From Paraspadella gotoi (Eukaryota > Chaetognatha), in NCBI GenBank assembly GCA_051294375.1, contig CM119265.1, forward strand, positions 6,705,489 through 6,769,488: a DNA stretch of 64,000 bases, in the 5' to 3' direction. Numbering within the stretch: position 1 is the first letter of the stretch; the number at the start of each line of letters is the position of its first letter. Made by a program: the position numbers and the translations under genes. Under the pieces are notes generated by a model. It saw only the letters and a list, made by a program, of their open reading frames with translations. It searched no databases and had not been told where the DNA came from. Below are positions 11,718 to 23,392 of the stretch, in pieces.

Positions 11718-14700
11718 ATGGCGGAGCGTCGTCGATCGTCTTCCGTCTCCTTCTTCGAGGTCTTGGGAGTCGACGACGTCGTCATCGAGAAGGCCTTGCA
11801 TCATTTCCGCGATGAACGTGACGCCATGAAGGAGATGCAGAACCTGGTCGGGCACAGGGCGAAGGTGAGCCATCGCAGAGAATTCCGCCTTCTGGATCCC
11901 GGAAACAAGTCACAGAAGGTCGATTAGGTTCCTTAGACAAGGTTCGCCATGGCGCCACTCGGAATTTAAATGTCCCCGTTTTAATTCTATATACCGATAT
12001 GATACGTATTAATATAAATAAGATCATTTTGTAAATATAGATCTGTCTCTTCCCACCCAGTTAGAGGCGGACTACGCGAGGCAAATTGGTGACACGGCGA
12101 AAAAGTTTGGGCTTCATTCATACTATCCTCAACTTAATCAGACTCTGGCCAACGTGAACAGGGTCGCCACCGAAATTTCAAACACCCACTTGAATGTCGC
12201 TGATCTGGTTTGTATGAGAGAGAGAGAAAGGGAGAGAGAGAGAGAGAGAGACAGANNNNNNNNNNGAGAGAGAGAGAGAGAGAGGATATAGGACGGCCTT
12301 CCTTCCTTCCTGCTTCCCAGGTTTGGATCCTGTCATGTCTTATTTACAGGTTCAGGAAGGAGCTCGAATAACTTTTTTTTTTAAATACCAAGTTCCTTTG
12401 CCACAGTATTTTCTTAAATTAAGTTTTCCTTGATGATCGACATTCAAATTTGTGTTGCTCGGCACCTATTAAAGTCAACCGGTTATCAGATTCGGAATTA
12501 TTTGAGAGCTATTTAAGTAACAGTGTTCTTTATTGTTTATTTATAATGATTCTTAACCGAAATATATTATTCGCTGACATCACACACACCCCTTTCTCGC
12601 CTCAAAAGCTCAAACGAAACAGCGAAGAAGTGGGTCAGGCCGCCGCGGATTTCAAAGATCGTATCAAGGAACACGAGCGCTCTCTGGGGGATGTGGCGAC
12701 GGAGGTGGCGACGGCGACGAAACGCGTTAAGGAAGCGGAAAAAATGTTGGGGACAAAACAGAAGGATTTGGACGAGCTCATGGACAAGGTGGCAGCGGGT
12801 AAGTGGTAAACGGTGGTGCGTCGAGACTTTTGTCAAATTCTTTGTACTGATGGATGTACAAAAATTTATCAGGAAATGCGACAAAGGTCAAGATGAAACA
12901 TTTCTTCAGCAAAAACCTGAAGAAGTCCGATGATCATGACGAGAAACTGCACCGTCTGAAGATGCAGAAGGAAGATTCTTTGTTGGCGGTTTCGAACTCG
13001 ATGAAGGAGTTGGAACTCGTGGTGGAGCGGTCTCGCGGGCGGCGGCAAACCGTCTTCAAAAACCTTGAGGCCGAGGAGAAGCTGAGGTGCAAGCGTATTG
13101 TGCAAACCTTTGTGGATTGCTTGGAGAGAGAGATGGAACTGCAGGATCAGCGGCGCCAGCAAATGCTGAATGTCATCGACGAGTTGAAGGCCCTCAATGT
13201 CGACGAAGACGTTCAGGCTTTTCTCAACGTTTTTTCGGAAAAATTTCCAGCGGCAGGTGTGGCCGCTGAGGCCGCCGTGACTGCCGCGGCAGCGAAGGCA
13301 CCAGAAGGAAAACGTTTGAACGATATCTATATGACGATCGACGACACTTCCACCTACTCCTTCAAGACCGAAGGAGTCGCTGGCAAAAGACCGTCGTTAC
13401 GAACGCAGATCGACGAGGGATTCGATGAGGGCGCCGGCCAAATGCGCGCTCGCCCGGGGCTGTCGCGATGTCAGTCAGAGGACGCCACGGAAAACAAAGC
13501 CAGTCGTCCGCCTTTAACGCGACAGCGGACGCGCGACAGCGTAAAGTCTACAGAGTCGCTGCTGTCGCGTCAAGCGAAGACGGATTCGGATGAGGCCGCG
13601 ATCGCGTTGTCGACGTCGCCGACGCCGACGCCGCCATCGACGATCGACGATGGTCCCGACGACATCTACGAAGACATCTCCGTCGATTCGGGACTCAGCG
13701 AAGTCTCTTCGATTCCTTCTCCTTCGAGTGCGGAAATCGTGGAATTCCAGGCGCCTATTCCGACGACGCCGCGACCCAAGGTGCCGCATCCGTCCTCCGT
13801 CGACCGCGTCGAAGCGCCAACGAGTTTTCCGGCGACGAAGCCGAAATGGCCGAAGAAGCCCGCGGCGTCAAAGCCGACGGAATCGCCACCGATTTATTCT
13901 ACGGTTCATCGTTCGAGACCCTCAACGCCCCAGCCGCCCGCTGAAAAGGAAACCGAAGCCGTCGACGAAGCCGTGGATTTTTACGCTGAAGCCGGTCCTC
14001 CGGCCAAATTTCTTACAGTTCCAACTGCTTCGGCTGATCCAGCTGCTCCTGATTCCGCTGCAACAGCTGCCGCGCTCGCTTCGGCCGGCGATACAATCTC
14101 GGTGGGCGAATCGACTCAAACCAGGTCGATTTCTTCAGAGCCTTTAAATAATCCCCAGTGTATCGAGGGTTCCGATTTCAAAGTTCCCTCTTCCAAGGAA
14201 AAGTCGATTTCCTCCGTTCCTCTTAAGTCCCGTCCGCAGGTAAAAATACCAACGAAGTCCAACGGGGCACCGACTTCGCCGGTCCCCTCGCCACGTCCCT
14301 CGCGAGCAGACAACGCCCAACCGACTTTTGATACATGCGAAGGAAACCAACCGACGTCTGCCGGAATGAATCCGACGCCGGTTCAGAAAAACATGGTGTC
14401 TGTTAAAGCCAAACCGACGCCGGAAGAAATTAATCCGGTGTCGCTCGAGATAAAGCCGGCACCCTCACGTGTCGACGATTCGGCGAACGACACTATATAC
14501 GCCAATCAATCTCCGCCGGGTAGACGGGTAGACACGGACGACGTTTCCTCAGACATCGTATCCGACGAATCCGAATCTATCTACGCCAATCAATTGGCGT
14601 CTAATGACGGAAATTATGACGACCCAGAATCACTCTACGTCAACCACGACTTGTCGAACCAAGTCCTCCACGCCACGAAAGGCAACAACGCGAAAAAATC

Positions 14701-14821
14701 TGGGCAAGATGAGACAACGGTGATGAAGGAGAAGTGGCGACCGCCAATTAAACCGAAGCCCAACTTAAGGCCAGATATGGGGGTCAAATTGGCTCAACAG
14801 CCGCAAACTTTTTATCTGTGA
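11718..14821 (+). CDS. F-BAR domain adaptor protein with tyrosine-motif tail
   Basis: Four exons, 11718-11864, 12061-12207, 12609-12798 and 12873-14821, join in phase (0, 0, 1) into an 810-aa protein. Residues about 10-270 form an F-BAR module: SFFEVLG near the start, then LEADYARQIGDTAKKF in exon 2, followed by long charged helices. F-BAR dimers bind and bend membranes and link them to actin or endocytic factors. The remainder (about 300-810) is disordered, Pro/Ser/Thr-rich, with tyrosine motifs: IYMTI (Tyr314), IYEDI (427), IYSTV (503), IYANQ (704 and 732) and LYVNH (750). The last three fit the pYxN consensus for GRB2-type SH2 domains. Proline patches near 470-480 and 785-795 could bind SH3 domains. 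There is no SH3 or kinase domain, unlike PSTPIP/NOSTRIN or FES/FER. Intron 2 contains a 10-N gap. The start is the first ATG of the conserved frame. Confidence 0.88.
12256..12265. other. Assembly gap (10 N) inside a GA repeat
   Basis: Ten N within the (GA)n tract of F-BAR intron 2. The flanking exons are intact, so the gene model is not affected. Confidence 0.95.
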
Positions 14822-14934
14822 AATCGAGCTTGTTTGCTGTTTTCGTCCTTATGATTGGTGGATAATTGTCTACTAATTTTGTAGATTTGTAAAGTAATTT
14901 TGCTATTATAGTGGACCCTACGGGATGGGGGGAT

Positions 14935-15157
14935 GTATGGTGGACTAAAATCCACCAACCGTTCATCAGCGGCAATTGCCATCGCCGCCCAACCCAAAGG
15001 TACGGGGTTCTAGACCAGTGGTCGCCTAGCAGTTAAGAGGGACGGGGCGCTAAACCCGCCTGTAACACGGTGTTACAGCCTGATCCGAAGCTCAGGGACT
15101 GCTTATATTGAACGATTCTGTCGCTAACATATAACAATTACAATTACTATCTCTTCA
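14935..15157 (+). mobile_element. tRNA-derived SINE, family S copy 1
   Basis: Begins at tatggtggactaaaatccac, passes through a tRNA-like head with a B-box-like ggttctagac, then a unique body (acggtgttacagcctgatcc), and ends with taacaattacaattactat and ctcttca. The same layout recurs at 17513-17712, 28817-29079 and 52149-52364 (minus), with fragments near 41390-41490 (minus) and 45045-45130. The head fits Pol III promoter spacing. Inference: a SINE mobilised by an unseen LINE. Confidence 0.65.
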
Positions 15158-15159
15158 CT

Positions 15160-16320
15160 ATCTCCATTTTTTTTCTTTGTTAATTCGGTCATCTATGTCA
15201 TATATATATTTCGAAAGATGAAACGTTACCCCGTGAGCTAGAACGGATGGCATAAATTCAAAATTTATTACACAAAAACTATTTGATAAAAAATATATGT
15301 CATTTGATAGAAAAGTCCTTGACGTTTTAAAAAAGTACAAGAATTCTGTAAAACTGACTTAGTGTATGCTCAATTTCTCATAATGTCCTCCTTTTAAAAG
15401 TGGCAGAAATTTGATTCCTAAAATTTATTAAGATGGAGAAAAAAACGTAGCCAGTAATCTGCTGCACACTTGCTTCTACTATCTGATTCAGCGCGGTTTA
15501 CGACGTGGGTTTTTCAACATTTCTAAATAATGCTACCAATGTAAAAAAAATGAAGGAAAAAGATGCCTGACCTTAGTGAGAGCGAGAAAAAAAATTAGTT
15601 ACGCAGAAATTTTTGTGGTTGAAAAAGTTGATTCCATTTGTTGTGCATCATTTGGGTGAACTATCCTGCCACAACCATCAGTTTGTTAGAAAGTGCTTCT
15701 TTTTGCCTCTGGTCAGCCCTGCGAATTTAACATCTACATTTAGGAGTCTCCAGTGATCCTAGGTGAACATTTCCATATGCTGGTGCATTTTCAAAATCTG
15801 AGATTTTTTCACCAACCCAAGATTCCTGTGTGCCATAAATTGCTTGAACAAATGAGGCAAAAACCTTCTGATGCAATTTTCCCCTTATATTGAGTTTGCC
15901 CGCTCTGCCGGGAGTCCCTCCGTTTCCACCCCGTCGCGTCACGACTTGAAGTAGCAGGAAGCTGACGTCAGTCCACAGCGTCGTCCACTTCGCAAGACCA
16001 AAAGTCCGTGAGGGCCTGTGGCCCAGTTCATCGCGCCCACAAGTCCAGCCTTGTGCCTGAGGCCCGTGGCTTCGTCGTGAGCTCTATCTGAAAATGGTTA
16101 CGTAGTTGACGTGACTAATGACGTGACTAATGACGTGACATCCTGCATACTGCCGTCGTAAAAAGGCCGTTTGTGGACGGGAAGGAAGCCTATGGTATAT
16201 ATCATGGTCTACTTTTTTTCTTTTTTTTTCTCCAAAGAAAAAGAATGAGGATATTCGGTCGTCCAAAGCGGCATCAACAATCAAAATATAAATTAAAAGT
16301 AACTAATAAAAAAAATCTTA
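15160..16320. other. Spacer with an unrecognised minus-strand ORF
   Basis: No gene is recognised. A 71-codon minus-strand frame at 15727-15942 has protein-like composition (KVFASFVQAIYGTQESW) but matches no family I know. It may be a decayed transposon exon. Sequence around 15900-16080 is GC-richer than the rest. Confidence 0.4.
15727..15942 (-). pseudogene. Unrecognised partial ORF, possible transposon remnant
   Basis: 71 codons on the minus strand, starting MTRRGGNGG and including FASFVQAIYGTQESW. Its codons look non-random compared with nearby AT-rich spacer. There is no neighbouring exon with matching phase that I can defend and no domain is recognised. It could be a fragment of a mobile-element protein or a host gene remnant. 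Confidence 0.2.
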
Positions 16321-16329
16321 AAAGAATAG

Positions 16330-16760
16330 GATCGAGCCTACCTTCAATGATAACCAAATATTGATGCGATGATAACCAAAGGATTGATGCGATGATAACC
16401 AAATGATTGATGCGATGATAACCAAATATTGATTCGATGATAACCAATAATTGATGCGATGATAACCAAATGATTGATGTGATGATAACCAAATGATTGA
16501 TGTGATAATAACCAAATGATTGATGCGATGATAACCAAATATTGATGCGATGATAACCAAATGATTGATGTGATGATAACCAAATGATTGATGTGATAAT
16601 AACCAAATGATTGATGCGATGATAGTCATTCATTGATGTGATGATAATCATTCATTGATACGATGATAGTCATTCATTGATGCGATGATAGTCATTCATT
16701 GACGAAATGAATCATTCATCATAAATAAAACAAACAAATGCGTGTATGAGTTAAAGAGAT

Positions 16761-16797
<37 letters not shown>

Positions 16798-17495
16798 AAG
16801 AGAATAAATCCACGAAAATCTCGGATGTAAATTTGGGATTTTGCATTGAGAAAAAAGCGCGAAATAAATGGCGATAATAAAAGTTTTTAAAAAGAAAAAA
16901 AATAATCAAAATTTTTCAAAAAACGATCACGCAAAAGATCGTACTGAGAGAGACAGAGAGAAAGACAGAAAAAGAAAGAGAGAGAGACAGAAAAAGAAAG
17001 AGACAGACAGACAGAGACAGATAGCGAAAGAGAGAGAAAGCTGGACAGCCGCAGGAAGGCAGCTTTATTTTTTTAAATTTTTTTTAATATCTTACAATTT
17101 TTTACAATCATAGCTTGTAAAAGATTTTATTTTAATTTGTATTAAGAATAAGATATAGCTTCTCATTAAAAAGGTCTTTTGATTTCACATGTTTTTTATT
17201 GATTTAAAGATTTTTTTATGAATTTCATCTTCAATATTATTTACTGCAATATGTAAATTAGATTAAAGCATTTCTAAATAATAATTTGGATATTATATTG
17301 AGTACTATAATCTCATTTGCATATTGAAGTAAATCATATGAAGTGGAAATTCAAACAAAAAATACTTGAATCCAAATGTAATATGAAAATTTCAAAGCTA
17401 TTTTAAGATCAGAAGCCATATCTAAATTTTTAACTTACTATGATAGCAAACTTTTATAAAACTTCATCGTAATTTATAATAATTTTTATTTAAAA
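16330..17495 (+). mobile_element. Family B minisatellite-bearing element, copy 1
   Basis: The core starts with a 23-bp minisatellite (ataaccaaatgattgatgcg phase) from about 16345, changing at about 16620 to a related unit with atagtcattcatt. Then comes a GA-rich tract, a segment with ctggacagccgcagg, and a 3' part (gaagccatatctaaattttt) shared with the copy at 32.4-35.6 kb. The terminal hairpin present in the other copies is not evident, so the 3' end is truncated or diverged. Confidence 0.55.
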
Positions 17496-17512
17496 AAAAA
17501 AAGGTAAGTCCC

Positions 17513-17712
17513 AGCCAAAACTCATTCGCCAAAAGTCATCCGCCTCCCAACCCAAAGGTCCGGCGTTCTAGCCAGGTGGTCGCCTAGCAGTTAAAAGGGA
17601 CGGGGCGCCTCACCCACCTCTAACACGGTGTTACAGCCTGATCCGAAGCTCAGGGACTGCTTATATTGAACGGTTTTGTCATAACTCATAACAATAATTA
17701 CTGTCTCTTCAC
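17513..17712 (+). mobile_element. tRNA-derived SINE, family S copy 2 (5' altered)
   Basis: Retains the tRNA-like head, the acggtgttacagcctgatcc body and the taacaataattactgtctctt end. The first 30 or so bases of the family are replaced. It sits directly after family B copy 1. Confidence 0.6.
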
Positions 17713-17840
17713 CTTCATCAAGCGCTGGAAAAGATGGCGGACAGTTTCACCCCCTTCGCGTCCCGTTTGCCTTGCCAGCGCCAGACCGATTTTCCGAATG
17801 TGGAGGGTTGAATCGGCGTCCCAGGCTGGAAGGGGGACAA

Positions 17841-18300
17841 GTTTGAGCAAACAACGTCGGATCTGACTTTCAATTTGTGATCTTAACAGATCATAACCAA
17901 TCATAACAAATCATAACAAATAACAAATCATAATAGACTTCTAAATAAATCTATAAATCAATTCATCTATCAATAATTACCAGTAGTTGCTCATAATTTG
18001 ATCAACTTGCAAAATGTGGTCAACTGGCATAATTTGGTCTACCTGCATAATTTGGTCAATCAATCAATCAGAGAGATATAGCGAGAGAGCAACTTTAAAA
18101 TATTCAAATAATTGTGACTTTGGTTTTTTACATTTAAACTCATTTCCACTCGCACGATTCCATCGAAACTTTAAAACCAGCTCAGCCACACACTTTCCTA
18201 CCCACACACAAAATGCCATTCCAATCCATCTATTCAATCACGAGTAATTAGAGTTTAGTAAAAAGGTGGGATGGACCTTCAGACAGACAGACAGACCATT
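17841..18300 (+). mobile_element. Family A element, 3'-truncated copy (A1)
   Basis: Starts with gtttgagcaaacaacgtcgg and atctg, the 5' end of family A, and contains the conserved block tttccactcgcacgattcca and its neighbours. It stops near the gacagacagacaga tract, before the 3' hairpin. Confidence 0.55.
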
Positions 18301-18398
18301 GTTTGGAATTATATCCATGTTGACAGGCCTTTTATAACATCATGTGCGTTTTCGATTAATTTCATGCTTATATAAACAAATATAAAGTGCATGTATAT

Positions 18399-18470
18399 GG
18401 CTCGTTGGTCTAGGGGTATGATTCTCGCTTTGGGTGCGAGAGGTCCCGGGTTCAAATCCCGGACGAGCCC
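18399..18470 (+). tRNA. tRNA-Pro (TGG)
   Basis: 72 nt. Acceptor stem GGCTCGT/ACGAGCC, anticodon arm ctcgc-tttgggt-gcgag giving TGG, and T-arm with gggttcaaatccc. First gene of the tRNA cluster. It differs from the tRNA-Pro at 23989-24060 only at the wobble base. Confidence 0.95.
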
Positions 18471-19028
18471 TGATATTTTTATTTCATTAAAATTATGGTA
18501 TGTATTAGAAGCAACTGTAAAAATTAAACTGTTAACACTAAACAACTTAACAACTAAACAACTTAAAACATGTTTGAGCAAAGAATGACAAAAATTTAGC
18601 GGATGTCAGCTAATCATATGATAAGTTAAGATTAATCTTAGTTTTGTTGTCGCAGCATGTACATTTTAAATATAAAAAACCCTAAATTTAAACTCATTTC
18701 CATTCCACTCTATGATTTCACATAAACTTAATTTTGAGTCAATTTTTCATAAAAAGTGAATGAGAGTGCTGGAATCTCCGACAAGCAGACCCGGCTAAAA
18801 TTTGTTCTTGTTTGTGTACATATTTTAAAATTTAATCAATATTTAGGATTCTATTATGTAATATCATGATCTAAGAACGTGGTAAAAAAGTTTAAATGCG
18901 AATGATTTAAAACTTTCATGAAATAAAAGCGAGTTAATTTTAATGCTGCAAAAGCCCGAAAGAATACATCAATACATCACCCTTTAATTAAATATGACTC
19001 CGGGACTGTATTATCAGAATGTAACCTT

Positions 19029-19100
19029 GGGCCTGTGGCGCAACGGTAGCGCGTCTGACTCCAGATCAGAAGGTTGCGTGTTCGAATCACGTCGGGCTCA
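19029..19100 (+). tRNA. tRNA-Trp (CCA)
   Basis: 72 nt. Anticodon arm tctga-ctccaga-tcaga gives CCA. The T-arm is gtgttcgaatcac and the discriminator is A. The acceptor stem pairs with two G-U wobbles. A T-run at 19102-19107 could end Pol III transcription. Confidence 0.93.
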
Positions 19101-19373
19101 GTTTTTTCCTTTTTGTAAAAAAATCATTGACTTTGAGCAGGGACATTTTTAGTAAGGAAACAGGGGAAATAAAATGCGAAATATACCAACAAGGCATAAA
19201 CTGTAAGTTCTTTTTTTTTTATATTCCATATAATGAAACTAGTTTAGCGGTAGCAAATTTCTATCATGACATATAATAACTAGAAAATACGAGTTTAAAA
19301 GAAAACAAATTACGTAAAAACTGGCCAGAGATCTTTTTAAATTTTAAATTAAAATAAACCACGTTTGAGAATC

Positions 19374-19455
19374 GGTAGCGTGGCCGAGTGGTCTAAGGCG
19401 CTGGTTTAAGGCACCAGTCTCTTCGGAGGCGTGGGTTCGAATCCCACCGCTGCCA
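19374..19455 (+). tRNA. tRNA-Leu (AAG)
   Basis: 82 nt with the long variable arm of leucine tRNAs (tctcttcggagg). Anticodon arm ctggt-ttaaggc-accag gives AAG. Acceptor GGTAGCG pairs with CGCTGCC. Confidence 0.94.
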
Positions 19456-19537
19456 TTATCTTTTAGAATTTTTTTAAAAAACAAAATATCATGATCCCAA
19501 ATATAACAAATTTATGCTTAAGAATGAAATAGAAAAA

Positions 19538-19610
19538 TGGAGGATCCGGGTATCGATCCCGGTACCTCTCGCATGCTAAGCGAGCGCTCTACCATTTGAG
19601 CTAATCCCCC
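19538..19610 (-). tRNA. tRNA-Ala (AGC)
   Basis: 73 nt on the minus strand. Anticodon arm ctcgc-ttagcat-gcgag gives AGC. Acceptor GGGGGAT pairs with ATCCTCC, with one wobble. Standard A and B boxes. Confidence 0.94.
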
Positions 19611-20317
19611 AATATACACGTAACTCGTAATTTTTCTGAAAAATAATCATTAAAGATGTTGCGGACAACTCGGGCGATATACACGATGGCACAAAAAGAA
19701 GTAACCACTTGTTAGCTTTAAATATATTGCTATTTTTTTTAATTTGAAAATAATCTACATAAAAATTTTCAAAAAGCTATCGATTGGTGCAAGAAATATT
19801 TAAATTGGTTCAGGCAATACAAAATAGAAATTGGGGAAAAAGTTTTTTATAGCCTATAAAGGTTAAAAATGATAATGTAATTAAAGATCTGAATCTGAGT
19901 TTACATAATTTTGTTTCAACTCGAGATGCCAGAAGGAAAGAACTGAGATGCTTTGAAAGTACCATTGGGTTAGTTATCACTCAACTGTTTTTTTTTTCTT
20001 ACTTTTAAAAGAGTTTCCCCACTTATTTTAATTTGATTTAGGTTAAAAATGGTAGACACCTCTCCCTACCTCTCCTCTCCTTCGATGCTTGGATTCGACT
20101 TGGACCTATTGCTTCATCTTTTATTCAGCTTTATTATATGTTTCTATATTTTTTATGAAATTTAGACATCCAATACAGTTTTTTTCGGTGAAAAAAAAGT
20201 GGCTAATACGTGTATTTTACGTAGAAGTAGATGAGTGGCTAAGCTAAGTTTATTGTTTTAAATCTTTTTTTAAATGAAAAAAATGTAGTGGAACACTGAA
20301 CTCATATTGAAGAAAAT

Positions 20318-20391
20318 AGGCACCACCGAGATTCGAACTCGGGATCTCCTGTTTACTAGACAGGCGCTTTAACCAACTAAGCCATGGCGCC
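20318..20391 (-). tRNA. tRNA-Thr (AGT)
   Basis: 74 nt on the minus strand. Anticodon arm cctgt-ctagtaa-acagg gives AGT. Acceptor GGCGCCA pairs with TGGTGCC. The B box is gagttcgaatctc. Confidence 0.94.
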
Positions 20392-20691
20392 AACGCGACC
20401 GTGTAAGTTAGTTTTTAAATTAATAATTTATAATATGTGGTCGTTTCATACAATTGAACCATTTTTCAAATATTATACTACTTCATTGCTCTGGAGAGTC
20501 TTGAGAGTCTTGTTTGAATCAATGGATAATTTTTATATTGGTTGTACCAATTTCATTTTTCTAAAATTTGGATGGCTTAAAAAAAAATGCGTTGAAACTG
20601 GAATAAAAATAATATTAAAAGATATATAGGTTTTTATATTGGATGTACCAATTTTATATAAAGAGATCGGTTGATTGTTAGCATAATGTCT

Positions 20692-20764
20692 GGCCTTGTG
20701 GCGCAATGGATAACGCGTCTGACTACGGATCAGAAGATTCCAGGTTCGAATCCTGGCAAGGTCG
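20692..20764 (+). tRNA. tRNA-Arg (ACG)
   Basis: 73 nt. Anticodon arm tctga-ctacgga-tcaga gives ACG. Acceptor GGCCTTG pairs with CAAGGTC and the discriminator is G. Confidence 0.95.
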
Positions 20765-21076
20765 ATTCTTTTCAAAGCAAATTTAAATTATTGAAATGTA
20801 CGAAAGTGTGTGCAATATACTTTTCAGAGCAAAAAATAAAAAGACGTTTCCATATAATTTTTAATTTTTCTTCTCATTGTGACTGATATCATTTCGTTTC
20901 GAGAAAGTTCACGGCGTTTTCACTAAAAAAAAGTTTTATACAAGGATCACCAACAAAAAAGACTTGCTTTAATGAAAGAAAGAAACATCTAGTTCTAGAT
21001 ATTCTTCAATATCTGACTTTTGTATTTTGTATTTTTTCTTTAAATTTCATTAAGCATCTTATTATCATTATCATCA

Positions 21077-21431
21077 TATTAAAAAATGATACGCCGTTTT
21101 TTCGAATCGAGAATCGGTTTCACGCAATTTACTCGATCAAATTTGATAAAATTTGTCATGAAGGTAGACTTTGGCTGTACAAATGGAACTATCGAGGGGA
21201 ATATTGATATTAAACCCCTGAGAGGAGTTACAGGGCCCCAGAGTTGTACCCATAGGGGGCGAAAAAAGTCTTCTTTTTTAAAAATTTTCATGAATTTATT
21301 TGCGGCATCAGTTGCATTGATGTCTTCACTTAAAAAAACCATTTTACATGTAAAATTGATGTATTTTCGTCAAATAAACGTTGTTTGAAGATGCATTTTA
21401 CGGCTTTTCTAATATGAAGACTTCTGTAGAA
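21077..21431. mobile_element. Family D element (MITE-like), copy 1
   Basis: Shares the block around aacccctgagaggagttaca and the terminal gaagacttctgtag (inverted) with elements at 47908-48510 and 59412-60984. The tRNA-Leu (TAG) gene follows about 16 bp downstream. Confidence 0.45.
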
Positions 21432-21447
21432 ATTGATATATTCTGTT

Positions 21448-21529
21448 GGTAGTGTGGCCGAGTGGTCTAAGGCGCTGGTTTTAGGCACCAGTCTCTTCGG
21501 AGGCGTGGGTTCGAATCCCACCACTGCCA
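21448..21529 (+). tRNA. tRNA-Leu (TAG)
   Basis: 82 nt. Anticodon arm ctggt-tttaggc-accag gives TAG. It matches the tRNA-Leu at 19374-19455 except for the wobble base and a compensated C-G to T-A change in the acceptor stem, so function is probably retained. Confidence 0.94.
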
Positions 21530-22068
21530 TTTTGCCATTTGTATGAAAGCATTCATTATATATATTTTACAAATGAGTCTTAATTTTATATTAATTGGTT
21601 AAAATTAGAGAATAAGTTTTTGCATAATTCGTTATGTACATCATTGAACAAATCTTCCATGGAGAGTAAAGCGTAGTAAAAATTCTAAATTTATCTTTAA
21701 TTAAAATTCTTATAATAAAAAACTTTATAATAAATTTTACAATTTACACAGTAGGCCTTACTAGTACTAATCCAGTAAATGTTAAAATTAGAGAGTATTT
21801 TGTAGTTTGTCGTTTTTTCTTATATGTTTCGTTATAATGGTATTAGCCTAATCAAACATAAAACATATTACTATTTACAGATATCTATTGTTTCCAATAT
21901 ATATTTTTATAACATATGGCTCGAGCATAAAAATTTTAAAAAACGGCAACATCTGAAAAACTCCTGAACTTTGTACCTCGTCAACATTCTTATCAATCGG
22001 TAGATGAGATAACTTGTTATATCGCTTATATAGGTACAATATTTAAAATAGTAACAAATGAGAAAGAG

Positions 22069-22140
22069 AGGTTCCACCGAGATTCGAACTCGGATTACAG
22101 GATTCAGAGTCCTGGGTGCTAACCATTACACCAAGAAATA
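22069..22140 (-). tRNA. tRNA-Gln (CTG), acceptor stem degraded
   Basis: 72 nt on the minus strand. The D-arm, anticodon arm cagga-ctctgaa-tcctg (CTG), T-arm and 3' acceptor strand are normal. The 5' acceptor strand reads TATTTCT where the 3' strand (TGGAACC) needs GGTTCCA: mismatches at pairs 1, 2 and 7 and a wobble at 5. It is probably a recent pseudogene or a poor substrate for processing. Confidence 0.75.
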
Positions 22141-22788
22141 TTATAGCACTACACTACAAAAATTCAGCATAAATATAAAATACAAATAAATATATTTTTG
22201 TAAAATTGAAAATTACAAATCATATAACTAAAATTATTTTCGCTCTTCTCTGTACACTGTACACTAGGCCGGAATAGGTTGAAAACTAGAAGTTCTCTCA
22301 ATTGAATAATGGTTAAGTGATTGTTAGAGAATATGAAAATGAAAATAATTTTTAAAATTTAGCTTATGCACGAAAGCATTTAAAGATTATATTATTACAA
22401 TATAAAGTTTAAAATCTTTTTGGATTATTTCAATTTTTTTTATAGATTCTGATAGAGCTTTAAAAGTTAGATTTTAAAAAACTATAAAATTCAGCCATGA
22501 TGATGATGATTTTTTAAGGTTTTTTCTATTTTTAACCACTTTATTTTCAAAATTTGAAAAAAAATGTAGTACTAACTTCCATTTAACTTTTCAAGCTCTA
22601 TAGGAATCCGTTCTTAAAAAAAAATTTTAAAACAAATTTTTGTCATTAGTTATATATTAATAATTAATTTGTTTAGGTAGGACTCGATTGCTGATTGGTG
22701 GGCGCGTGACGAGTTAAAACTAACAGACCAATGAAATTTAATAGTTTCTTTTTAACTGCTGACAACAAGAAATGTGTTTTCAAAAAAA

Positions 22789-22860
22789 TAGCAGCGGATG
22801 GTTTCGATCCATCGACCTCTGGGTTATGGGCCCAGCACGCTCCCACTGCGCCACGCTGCT
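22789..22860 (-). tRNA. Initiator tRNA-Met (CAT)
   Basis: 72 nt on the minus strand. Anticodon arm ctggg-cccataa-cccag, with three G-C pairs beside the loop, starts with A and has T-arm gatggatcgaaaccatc. These are initiator hallmarks rather than elongator ones. Acceptor AGCAGCG pairs with CGCTGCT. Confidence 0.95.
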
Positions 22861-23308
22861 CTTGTTGCGAAGGACAAAATTAAAAAACTAAAATTAAAAA
22901 CAAGTCACGCCATACTTTCTGGTGATCAATTAACCGAGTTAACCCTAACTTTTTGTCTTTCATACTGCGAAGAAAAAAAGGGTAGATAACTGTATTGTAG
23001 TTATTGTAAAGAAACAGTCTTTGGGACTATTTACCAAATAGAAATTAAAATTAGTTTAAACTAAAAAAACCAGGCTCACCAGTATCATTGACGAGTTTTA
23101 ACGAGTTCTTACTTGCAATAATCTTTCTATAAAAAAATACCTAGTGCACATTTTCTTTAATTTACGTAACGAAGATTTTTTTTTATCTTTTAAAAAATAG
23201 ACAGTAGTTAAATAAATCAAGATTTTCAAGTGCAAATATGTAGTTGATTGATTAATTGATTCTTAAATCTGGAATTTAAAAGGAAATACTCGTCCAGGCA
23301 ATGTTAAG

Positions 23309-23392
23309 GTCAGGATGGCCGAGCGGTCTAAGGCGCTGCGTTCAGGTCGCAGTCCACTTCTGTGGGCGTGGGTTCGAATCCCACTCCTGACA
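23309..23392 (+). tRNA. tRNA-Leu (CAG)
   Basis: 84 nt with a long variable arm (tccacttctgtggg). Anticodon arm ctgcg-ttcaggt-cgcag gives CAG. Acceptor GTCAGGA pairs with TCCTGAC. Confidence 0.94.

Noticed and set aside
16274-16651. 125-codon and overlapping ORFs rich in IIWLSSHQSFGYH
   Set aside because: Translations of the family B minisatellite in several frames; not proteins.
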